In this document: one piece after another, positions 55,907 to 64,000 of the stretch | Position numbering within the stretch: the first letter of the stretch is position 1 | Layout of the letters: each line of letters starts with the position of its first letter | From: Coniochaeta sp. PMI_546 | Taxonomy: Eukaryota > Ascomycota > Sordariomycetes > Coniochaetales > Coniochaetaceae | DNA: 64,000 nt | Direction: 5' to 3' | Assembly: GCA_021432605.1 (NCBI GenBank) | Contig: MU271153.1 | Coordinates: 771,397-835,396, forward strand | The notes under the pieces: model-generated | What the model saw: only the letters and a program-made list of their open reading frames with translations | What the model was told of the DNA's origin: nothing | The model's database searches: none | Position numbers and translations under genes: made by a program

Positions 55907-56851
55907 ATGCCACATTGTTACCAATGTAAGGAATGCAGAGAGCAGGACTTGGGTGGCTCCTCATTAGCGAGCAACATACGCGACAGCGTAATTCCTGGCT
56001 ATCCTCACTACTCGCCACATCCCTATATCGGGCGTAAGGTACATAAATCAAAGAAGTTTGTTGAAGTAGCGCCGTCTCACGACGCCAGCAAGCCGTGCTT
56101 TGCGGCCTACACTGCCAAGTACAGCCTCTCGGAAGAGTCAGACGACGACGACTCTCCCCCAGCGAAGCGGCGACCGCTCTACTGCACCCGCATCTACGAC
56201 GTCACGCCCGAGGCTGGTGATGCAGCACGAACAAGAGATCTGGCTATCAGGCTATACGGGGCATTCGTTCGGGACAGCACGATCGATAGGTCTGAAAGTT
56301 TCGGCGAGAGGTTCGAGGTGGTGGGCATGTCGAACACGGCATCGGATCCACAACAGCCCCAGACATTGGCGCAGAAGGCTCGCATGTGCGCAGACTACGA
56401 CGATCAGGAGAGAGCCGTTCGGATGACCACCGGGTCTGACGGGTTCTACATCCCCCTCCAGCTCAATGACGACTTGCATCGGCGGGCACTGGTCATGATC
56501 GACAGGTTGAACCCCGAGACGACGGACTGGGATACCCGGATGCTTGAATCCTGGCAAGACCCGCGGGTCAAGGAGTTCGAGTGTATGGCTCCGGTGGATA
56601 GCCCCTGCGGCTCATTCTCTGTTGTCTGGTGGCAGCCGAGGATACGTGGGTGGGAAGAGGATGGCGCAAGCGTTCCGCCGCCGGATCAACTTCATCTGAG
56701 GACATTTCCGCTCGAGATGTTTATACTTATGTTGTGGTCGGGAATGGATATAAGGGTTGGGTTGAAGACCTTTTATGAGCATTTTGTGGCTGACTGGAGG
56801 ATGGATGAGGAATTAAGGCGTGTGAGGGAACAGGCAACAGGACATGAGTAA
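55907..56851 (+). CDS. Hypothetical protein, lineage-restricted
   Basis: 314 residues from the ATG at 55907. The N-terminus has a CxxC pair and a third Cys (HCYQCKEC), possibly a metal site. Around residue 75 is a Ser/Asp-rich run before PAKRR, a nuclear-localisation-like stretch. The second half has a compact Trp-rich part (VVWWQPRIRGWEED) and a hydrophobic LEMFILMLWSGMDIRVGLKTFYEHF. I recognise no family. Such proteins are frequent near fungal chromosome ends. The frame stays open for 47 codons before the chosen ATG, but that part overlaps low-quality sequence after the NLR relic. Confidence 0.55.
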   Translation: MPHCYQCKECREQDLGGSSLASNIRDSVIPGYPHYSPHPYIGRKVHKSKKFVEVAPSHDASKPCFAAYTAKYSLSEESDDDDSPPAKRRPLYCTRIYDVTPEAGDAARTRDLAIRLYGAFVRDSTIDRSESFGERFEVVGMSNTASDPQQPQTLAQKARMCADYDDQERAVRMTTGSDGFYIPLQLNDDLHRRALVMIDRLNPETTDWDTRMLESWQDPRVKEFECMAPVDSPCGSFSVVWWQPRIRGWEEDGASVPPPDQLHLRTFPLEMFILMLWSGMDIRVGLKTFYEHFVADWRMDEELRRVREQATGHE

Positions 56852-57497
56852 AGGGACCTAGGTTGTACTGGACTGGCGGTGTGTTAAGGTCTTTAACTTA
56901 CTCTACTTCGATGGTATACCTGGCATTTGATTGCCTCTACAAGTACCCATTATGTAATGCTATCCTGGCCCAGACTGGATGACCTCCCGGAAACTTAGGG
57001 CTCAGATGGGGCTGAAGCGTACTTGAATTGACTGTATCTTCATCCACCTTGCGTGGGCACATATTGCATACTATTGCCACAGTCGAGCGGGTAAACAACA
57101 GATCAGCTGGCATATATAAGTTACGACCGACCATAACCTGGAAAAAGTCTGTTGTCCATAGTTGATTGAATACTGATAGTGTTGGCCTGTAAGAATAAAT
57201 CCCTAACTAGAAGAAACCCCCGCTGAAATTGTCAGATACAAATCTCGAGTACTACGAAACTAGATGTAACAAGCAGCCCATGTTCTTCCCCTACCCTTGA
57301 CGTACAAACAACCTGGAACTTAATCGCCACTTTACAATTCATCGTTATCACCCCAGATGGTAGAGACCCTTATAGAAGGAACCATGGCGCTCGCAGGCAG
57401 CGTTGTCATGGGCAGCGTGAATATAGTGCTAGATGAAGAACCTCAGCATCAGCAGACTCCTTGAAATCAAAGTGAGATATGGAGAAGATGCACTTAC
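56852..57497. other. Intergenic region
   Basis: About 650 bases. Possibly holds the last exon of the LysM relic around 57360-57450, which I could not resolve. Otherwise nothing recognised. Confidence 0.45.
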
Positions 57498-58648
57498 TCT
57501 GGCGTAGTAGATATGCCCGAAGGTGTGCTCGAGGAAGGGAACGGATCGACCCATGGACCGCCAGGTGTGGAGATGCAGATTGCCGAATTGCCAAGCCGGG
57601 CGATATTCTCGCAGGACTTGCCCAGTTCCGGATTCCAAGAGATCAGCTGTACCCGGGTGACATTGCTGGCCTTGGCTATAGTGTTACATGTCTCCCCATC
57701 CTTTATCTGGTGGGGCTTGCACGTCCAGACCGTAGGTATGCAGAGCGAACCAGATTGGGGGAAGTCGGAGCATCCCGCAATGAGGTCGTTTGTGGCAAGG
57801 AGTTGTACAGTGTAGATGCCCTGACTGAGCGACACGGAGAGACATGTGTCTCCTTGCTTGACGGTGTAAGTTTTGCCGTCGCAGCCGTTTGTATGTGTAG
57901 GCGTTGAAGACGTGGCTGTCGCGGCGGTGGTCGCGGGGATGGACCATGCCACAGACGATGGTGTGGTGACTGCGACGGTGGTCTTGCACGACGAGATAAT
58001 TAATGACTGAGAGGGCACTGGACAGGTATGTATCCGACATACGAGGCATCTCCAGCCGTGTCTTGAGTAGTGAGATGGCACAGCCATCGCACGCCATGTT
58101 TGACTATGGTGATGCCGTGCTCTTCTGGTTACTGGGATCAACTCTAGCAAGTTTCCCAATTACGGAGTTGCAATTTTGTCCGGCTCTGGCGTTTGCAATA
58201 GCGTATTAGTACAGCTCACTCGTAAGACACAAAAGAAATGAGTAACAAACGAGTTCTGGAGGCAAATAACCTTGTAGCGCTCAAGTGCAAGCTCGACACC
58301 ATAGGACGCGAGATAACTGTAGCCGTCCCCACTGGAGTATCTGCTCGTTCCGCAGACGGCCTTGACACGGCCAAGCCATTCGTCCAGTGCAGTAGCACAT
58401 GTGCTGGTACAAAGTTTTCCAAGGACCTCCGAGGTCTAAAACATGTTGATGTCGGTGGTCCAGCCAAGGGACGCGTCGTAGTTTACCGCCGTTGTGAGGA
58501 TGCTATGACATGCTTCAGACAGATCACTCGCATTGCCATAGACTGCTGGGACAACAATGTCGGCAACTACTAAGCTAGTAAGAGACAGCCAGCCAAGAGT
58601 GATGGCGGTGCCTCCCGGACGGCTGATGTGCAAATTGGAGAACAACAT
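57498..58648 (-). pseudogene. LysM-domain secreted protein, interrupted
   Basis: Starts at 58648 with a plausible signal peptide, then an N-terminal Cys-rich region (CTSTC...VKAVCG, GQNCNSVIG, CDGCAISLL), a Thr/Pro-rich linker and two LysM domains (about 57871-57737 with YTVKQGDTC, and 57715-57572 with HQIKDGETC). An intron with a GTACTAATAC-type branch site sits near 58195-58252. The reading is broken by TAG at 58436-58438 and TAG at 58104-58106, both where relatives have coding sequence, and by a one-base frame change near 58005-58015. LysM proteins bind chitin and may mask fungal cell walls from hosts. The C-terminal end is unresolved. A shorter transcript covering only the two LysM domains is conceivable but would lack a signal peptide. 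Confidence 0.7.
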
Positions 58649-59921
58649 GGTGAAGGATGACAACTTGAAGCACTGGCTTGAGTGGCTCGACTCTGGCATC
58701 AAAGCATTACCAGGAGCCTACCAAGGTGGAAGAACGTGGCCTTGCCTATGCCAGCCAGAGGAGAGAAGATGCGGGTCGAGGAATATCCTGTCTGCCCCTG
58801 GGAGCGGGTGGTTCCTCTGTTGGTAATGTGTACCTTGGGCAGCGAAGGGCGAATTCGGCCTACTATGTCCCCGAATCAACCGGGTTCCCCGACATTCCGA
58901 CCTACCCGGATGCTGAACAAGATGAAAAAGATGTATAACTGCGACGTGGAAATCCCATTCGCATCGCGCGGGACATCATCTCAATGCACCAAGAGAATGA
59001 GAACTGGTTCCTTGGTCGTTTTGCAGCTGTTTGTTGGCGCTGGGCTATCCCACCAAGACCCATCCTTAGGATTTGCCGCATTTATCCAAAGGCCGCGTAA
59101 AGATACGGACCTGTCCGATTGGATATGGTACATAGAGCGCTAAAGACATCCTGCGCTACGCACAAGTTCTAAGCGTCAAGGGGTTAGACGAATATAGCAA
59201 GTCGCATTTCCCATCCTTCTGTGTTCAACTGACGAGTAGACTTAGCGGCCTCGCAGGCGTTGTTCTATATTGCAACGCAACCGTCCGTTGGTGCTCACCA
59301 TGCATGCCAAGAGATGGAATGGCTCACTTGGGCATATCCTCCTGGGACCTGCGCCCGTACCTGCATTCGACCGGGCATTTCAGTACGGACAGGATTTCCC
59401 GGCCCGGCCTATCCCGGCCTCCGACCATGACGAGTCATACTCCAGGCGTCAGTCCATGTCAATCATGGATGGGCAAGTGAGGGCGGTCTCTGGATGCCCG
59501 TGATGGTGAACTACGACTCCAACCCAACAGTCCGGGGACTCCTCGGACATCAAAGGGGAAACGATTCATATTGAATCTGCCGCCTGCAACGTTGACACTG
59601 TCTGACTCCCTTTTTTCCCGTGGTATCATTGCCTTAGTGCTGGCTGTTAGTTCTGCTGACCAGCATGGGGATCCTAAACCTGACAGACATCGGGCAGGGC
59701 CATCTTGGAAGCGATGGTGGGCAATCTGTTCCGCCACTCTATTGACTTAAAGGACGCCTGGGCTGGGGACTGATGGCAGAGGGACAACAAGATTTGCCCA
59801 CCGCCCGTACTGCTGTTCGGGTTCAACTTCTATCTGCACCACACTCTCTTACGAACGATTCGGCATTGGGAGACTATACGGAGTCTGGCAAGTCCCCCTC
59901 CAAGCAACAGCACCCACAACT
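58649..59921. other. Decayed subtelomeric sequence without supportable gene
   Basis: About 1.3 kb with several overlapping plus-strand frames of 60-150 codons. Some sections have protein-like composition and may be debris of a secreted protein, but no motif can be named. Confidence 0.45.
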
Positions 59922-60552
59922 ATGTCAATTCAATGTCTGCTGGTCTTCGCGGTAGCCTTTCTCTTATCGGCCTGGCATACGGAGGCAAAGGCTGTGTTTG
60001 CCCACTTCATAGTGGGCAACACAGTAAGCTTTGGCGTGAGCCAGTAGGAAACCTAGATTGATCTGGCCAAGGACGCTCACATTAACGCCTTTACGCTCAA
60101 CATCGCCTAGGGCTGGGCGGATAACACAAACCAAGTTTCCCACGCCTTTACCGTGACACAGAACAAGGGCTTCAAACTCTTCTTTTCCTTCGACTACGCC
60201 GGTGGTCCATAACCATGGCCTAGCAACGACGTCGTCGACTTCATCACTAGCTACCAAGGATGAAGTGCCTACTTTAGGTTCCAAGGCCTGCCGCTGGTTT
60301 CAACATTTGGAGGCCCCAAGTAAGTAGACGACTAGCATGACATCAAGATCAGAGTTGGAGGCTGCTTCTTCATCCCTGACTAGTCTTCGCTAGGAGTTAT
60401 CCCGGCTATGGCCGCTACAAATGGTATGGCTGACGGACTGTTCAGCTAGGTAGCCTGGCCATAGAGAGAGTGGAATACGACCACCTTCGTCGACGCTTCG
60501 TATGACCTGGTATACGGTATGATATTCAGCCACTTTGATAAGAGTGCATGAA
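59922..60552 (+). pseudogene. GH71 alpha-1,3-glucanase (mutanase), inactivated fragment
   Basis: Begins with a signal-peptide-like stretch (ATG at 59922) and then follows the N-terminal half of GH71: a KAVFAHFIVGNT opening, AHINAFTLNIA, KGFKLFFSFDYAGGP, PLVSTFGGP, GGCFFIPD and a WNTTTFVDASYD-like part, up to about 60552. Many stops interrupt it (for example near 60046, 60055, 60210, 60226, 60327, 60381 and 60449), and at several of them relatives have Trp (TGG to TAG). The second half of the enzyme is missing. The family degrades fungal wall alpha-1,3-glucan. The pattern fits mutation by RIP rather than random decay. Confidence 0.78.
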
Positions 60553-61032
60553 GCTGAAAGCTGATGGGCAACCATTGTATCTGCATGGGGATGTGATTGG
60601 CAAGCCTGGAGTTACACAACAGAGACATGTTCAGAGATTGGCGTTTTGAAGTAGGCTTGGCCCCCCTCAAGCTCTGGTCACCAGGCTCTACCCTTCAAGC
60701 TCTATCCTACGAGGCGGTGAATATTTTGCGCTCCCACGCTGTTTCGAAAGCATTCCTTGCAATTCTGCTCGATCTGTTCTCCTCTCGACCCAGGATGTCT
60801 CAGGAATCAAAGCTCGCCTCGCTCAGCTCTTCGCTATAACAGATACTGGATTTGGTTGAATGACACAATTTTCTCGCGACTGATTTTCACACACAACATG
60901 GACTCCTCCCCCCCAGGATTCCGGTAATACTCTTTCATCAGCCTCTTGGGAGTTCGAGTTAGAGAATGTGAACCGTAATTAATTTGTATTGCTCGTACAC
61001 ACTTTAAAGTACTTCTTCATTCGGATAACACC
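60553..61032. other. Intergenic region
   Basis: 480 bases with short motif-free frames. The promoter of the membrane-protein gene must lie at the right end. Confidence 0.5.
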
Positions 61033-62307
61033 ATGTCAGAGTCGACAAGCAACCCTTTCGCTTGGCTGCGGCTCTTAAGCCGAGACACATCGGATATCTT
61101 CTTCGGCTGCCTGACAGCTATCGCTGCCAGCACCTTCCTAGCGCTGCACCTCAGTGTCTCTGCTCCGCATTCGGACAACTCCTCCCGATTCCTCTTCAAG
61201 CAATGGTGGGCCTCGAGCCCGGCACATCAGTTCCGTCGCCAGTTGCGTTGGGCGAGTATGATCGTCATTGCGCCAGAACTCCTCGTAGCCCTTGCTTTCG
61301 GCGACTGGAGAGCTGTGTCTCTCGGCCATATGTTTTTTGTGAGATATGGACGGGGCAATGTAAAGAGCTGGACACGGACACACGCCAGCTTTGCCAATAT
61401 GAGCGGGTTCAGATTCGAGGTGCAAAGAGGCGGGGATGTCACGCCGGACTCGGCATCGTACTACGATATGTTGGACTCCTTTGAAAAAGAAGCACTCCTG
61501 CAGACGACGTGGCATGACATCACCGCTCTTTTCAATAGTACGAGGGAGAAGGCCACGAAGCGGTGTAAGAAGGAGGCGCTGCGAGTGTCCTCCCTCTTGC
61601 AACCACTTGCAGGATTGATAGAACGAGGGACTTCTAAGATGAAATGGAAAACCACGGCGCAGAACTCTGGCTCAATAAGCACCCACAGATACGAAGAACA
61701 AGCCGAGTCAACTCGGCTTGAGTTCCAGCGGAGCTGTACGGCCAGAACACATGAGAGCAGCATCGACCACAGACCAAAGGGGCCCCTCACCGGATCCTCC
61801 GCAACTCGTTCCGTATCGCGATATCTCGGGATCACCAATATATTTTCAACGACCGCAGGAGATACTACCCACCTTCCGAGAAATGATACAATTATTCTCT
61901 ATCTGAACGCTGTCCAGATCGTCGTAGCACAGGCACTGGGCGTTCTTGACGGCGGCCCAAGCTTAACCGCTGAAGACATCGAGGACAAGGGCAAATCGAA
62001 TATCTTTATCAAGGGATTTGCAGCCGCCCAGTTATTCTGGTTTGCCACGCGAATCGCGATCCAGTTATTTCGGAACCAACCCCTCACTCAGTTGGAACTT
62101 GCCACTTTCACCTACGTGCTGTGCGCACTGGCGTCCTACATCTTCTTTTGGTCTAAGCCTCAAGGCGTGGAGCGACCTGTTCAGCATCGCGTCTATGTAT
62201 CTGTTACGGTGCGCCCAATTACCGAAGAAGACATCACACATCTGAAAAGGTTTGAACAAAAACACTTGAGTGCCGAAATAACGAGGAAAGCCAAACACTG
62301 TGAGTGA
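61033..62307 (+). CDS. Fungal multi-pass membrane protein of unknown function, possibly truncated
   Basis: 424 residues with four hydrophobic segments (about residues 20-42, 74-94, 320-340 and 350-372) and a long soluble middle. The arrangement, with ALHLSVSAP after the first segment, LRWASMIVIAPELLVALAFGDW, THASFANMSGF and a NQPLTQLELATFTYVLCALASYIFFWSKP end, matches a large ascomycete family of predicted membrane proteins without known function. Relatives continue with two or three more membrane segments. Here these appear downstream (about 62401-62570, DDIAGIIAGMVFGALYCLGW...) in a different frame, after a possible donor at about 62299 but without a good acceptor. The gene is either spliced in a way I could not resolve or broken at its 3' end. 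It is the last ORF-bearing gene before the telomere. Confidence 0.6.
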   Translation: MSESTSNPFAWLRLLSRDTSDIFFGCLTAIAASTFLALHLSVSAPHSDNSSRFLFKQWWASSPAHQFRRQLRWASMIVIAPELLVALAFGDWRAVSLGHMFFVRYGRGNVKSWTRTHASFANMSGFRFEVQRGGDVTPDSASYYDMLDSFEKEALLQTTWHDITALFNSTREKATKRCKKEALRVSSLLQPLAGLIERGTSKMKWKTTAQNSGSISTHRYEEQAESTRLEFQRSCTARTHESSIDHRPKGPLTGSSATRSVSRYLGITNIFSTTAGDTTHLPRNDTIILYLNAVQIVVAQALGVLDGGPSLTAEDIEDKGKSNIFIKGFAAAQLFWFATRIAIQLFRNQPLTQLELATFTYVLCALASYIFFWSKPQGVERPVQHRVYVSVTVRPITEEDITHLKRFEQKHLSAEITRKAKHCE

Positions 62308-62700
62308 GATATCTGTGGGTATTGGTTTGGTAGGATCATGGAATGTTCGCTTGCCCATGCCGAAAGGGGGGACAAAGTTCCGTGTCAAGAATGAGGCTCC
62401 GCCAACGACGACATCGCTGGGATTATCGCCGGGATGGTATTCGGGGCACTCTATTGTTTGGGGTGGAATCATGCTTACCCGTCATCTTGGGAGCAGTGGA
62501 TGTGGCGAGCATCTTCCATTCTAATTACTGCGTCTTTAATACCCTACTCTGTTGTCAATGGGGTATGTACTGTCTTGTTTAAGCACCTGTGTGACTCTTC
62601 TACGGTACCAAAGACACATGTCATACATAACATGTTACTTTATACGCTTCTTAGCTTGTATATTAGCTGCAGAATGTTTATGTTAGTAGAGATGATCCGA
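62308..62700 (+). other. Probable 3' coding remnant of the membrane-protein gene
   Basis: Contains the continuation of the preceding membrane family (hydrophobic segments and a W-rich SSWEQWMWRASSILITA block at about 62401-62570) in a shifted frame, then non-coding sequence with rising AT content. Confidence 0.45.
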
Positions 62701-63655
62701 ACTTTATTTATATAAGCTAGCTTATTATTTTAACTCTAACTTAATTAACTATAGTTAAATATACCTACTTACTAATTCTAAATATTACTTATTTATAAAT
62801 ACCTATAAGTACTTATAAGTAAGACGGTAATACTCTTTAACTAATTAAACAACTCGTTCGTTATTATATTATTAAAAACTAAACGTAAAGAGAATTATAA
62901 AGTATTTAAATCTTTAATATAACTTAAAACGAAATAAAGTAATAAGTTTAATTAGGTACGTAACCGTATAAACTTATTAAAGAACTTATTTATTACCTTT
63001 ATATCTTTTAACGCCTTGATTTATAAAACGTATTAATTAAGGTTTAAGATTACGGTATAACGTTTTTTTTCATTAATACCGTAGTTTTTATAAGCTTTTT
63101 ATAACCTTCGTAATAAGATAAGTCGTTAACGTAAATCTTTTAATAACTTTATTTATCGCGATTATAAAAGGGATTAAAGATTTTTAAAAAAAATCGTTAA
63201 ACTTTATAACGATATATAATACTTTATAAATCGTTAATACTTTAATAATTATAATAGGTTAATATTACGAACCGTACTTATTAGACTAACGGGACGCGGA
63301 ACGGAATAACTATTACGGGGTAACGGTTATTTAATTACAAAAGGATTACTAAGTGATTAGGTATATAAGTAATAAGTTATTAGTAAAAGATTATTTGGAT
63401 TACGGTAAGCTAACCCGTTTTAGATTATTAATTATAACTAAAAGGATTATTATAAGGAAAATGATTTACGAAAGAATATCTTATATTTAAACAATCCTTA
63501 TTATTAGGTAATTACGAATTACTTTTATAACGGTTAATATATAGTTTTTTATATTCAATTACCTATTACTTTTTAAAGTAGTAATCTACCTTTTAGTTAG
63601 ATATAATCTTATTATAACCTACCGTACGTACCTAACTAATTATTAACAAACCCTA
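62701..63655. repeat. AT-rich subtelomeric block
   Basis: About 955 bases with very high A+T (I estimate above 70 percent by eye), dominated by TAA, TTA and ATT words and with few CpA/TpG. No frame is usable. The borders are abrupt on both sides. It looks like an RIP-mutated repeat, possibly the end of a subtelomeric element. Confidence 0.7.
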
Positions 63656-63667
63656 GGTATTATTCGC

Positions 63668-63690
63668 GGCCGTTTCTGCCATAAACGGCC
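63668..63690. repeat. Perfect 8-bp inverted repeat at the subtelomere boundary
   Basis: GGCCGTTT at 63668-63675 and AAACGGCC at 63683-63690 flank a 7-base loop, right after the AT-rich block ends. Confidence 0.6.
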
Positions 63691-63791
63691 ATATAAAGCG
63701 GAAAAGGTGGCCCGAGCTTTGCTATAGAAACGGTTGTCGTAGGGCCCGCCAATTGATTGGTCCAAAACTTGGGGTTTATATAGAGTCAAGC

Positions 63792-63808
63792 TTAGGGTTT
63801 GGGTTAGC
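63792..63808 (+). repeat. Degenerate telomere-like repeats
   Basis: TTAGGG-TTTGGG-TTAG at 63792-63807, variant telomeric units about 100 bases inside the true array. Confidence 0.55.
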
Positions 63809-63905
63809 TTCCCCGGCGTAACCCGCCTATTTACGCTCGTGAGTATTGTAACAAGGTAAAGCGTTAGTGCTTATGAGCACCAAGACCATAGCTTAGTTTG
63901 CGTTC

Positions 63906-64000
63906 TTAGGGTTAGGGTTAGGGTTAGGGTTAGGGTTAGGGTTAGGGTTAGGGTTAGGGTTAGGGTTAGGGTTAGGGTTAGGGTTAGGGTTAGGGTTAGG
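63906..64000 (+). repeat. Telomere, (TTAGGG)n
   Basis: 95 bases of uninterrupted TTAGGG, nearly 16 units, reaching the last base of the window. The G-rich strand runs 5' to 3' outwards, so this is a true right chromosome end in correct orientation. The real array may be longer than what was assembled. Confidence 0.98.

Noticed and set aside
58682-59143. Possible chitinase/killer-toxin-like relic
   Set aside because: Composition is protein-like in parts but no catalytic DxxDxDxE or other diagnostic motif could be read.
1-64000. CRISPR arrays, bacterial operons, ribosome-binding sites
   Set aside because: The window is eukaryotic; no array-like spaced repeats other than the telomere were seen.

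Overview
The window is the end of a chromosome from a filamentous ascomycete (Pezizomycotina). The evidence is spliced genes with short GT-AG introns of about 45-165 bases, typical fungal families (Zn2Cys6 regulator, SAT-type polyketide synthase, rhodopsin-like membrane protein), and a terminal run of about 16 TTAGGG repeats at 63906-64000 on the G-rich strand. I cannot place it to order or genus.

Layout. (1) 1-16.6 kb is the chromosome-internal side, with core genes: a conserved secreted protein, mitochondrial Mn superoxide dismutase, GINS subunit PSF3, a concentrative nucleoside transporter and two proteins of unknown function, separated by long stretches without recognisable genes. (2) 16.6-46.1 kb is a secondary-metabolite cluster. 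It has a SAT-KS-AT-PT-ACP non-reducing polyketide synthase without thioesterase, a stand-alone metallo-beta-lactamase thioesterase, an EthD-type decarboxylase, a DUF1772 anthrone oxygenase, a versicolorin-reductase-like SDR, an AflX/MdpK-like NmrA oxidoreductase, an ABM-domain protein and a secreted protein of unknown function that shares a promoter with the synthase. It also has an AflR-like activator, an AflJ/AflS-like co-regulator, two MFS transporters, a decayed laccase-type multicopper oxidase, an atypical SDR and a large NmrA-like protein. (3) 48.6-52.9 kb holds an MFS sugar transporter and a rhodopsin-like integral membrane protein. (4) 53-64 kb is a decaying subtelomere: relics of a NACHT-type NLR, a LysM protein and a GH71 alpha-1,3-glucanase, two lineage-restricted ORFs, a roughly 950-base AT-rich block and the telomere.

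How the cluster should work (inference from characterised homologues). The synthase makes an octaketide that the lactamase-type thioesterase releases as atrochrysone carboxylic acid. The EthD protein decarboxylates it and the DUF1772 protein oxidises the anthrone to emodin. The reductase can then give dihydro-emodin species. No scytalone-dehydratase (MdpB) homologue was recognised, so chrysophanol-type deoxygenation is not obviously encoded. The laccase that could have coupled monomers has a nonsense codon, three frameshifts and a lost copper-ligand histidine. The likely present output is therefore a monomeric emodin or dihydro-anthraquinone, or a product shaped by the two unassigned proteins (ABM protein and secreted protein).

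Many of the breaks in the relics are C-to-T or G-to-A changes in CpA/TpG context (TGG to TAG, CAG to TAG), which looks like repeat-induced point mutation or its leakage. The AT-rich block next to the telomere may be the extreme product of the same process.
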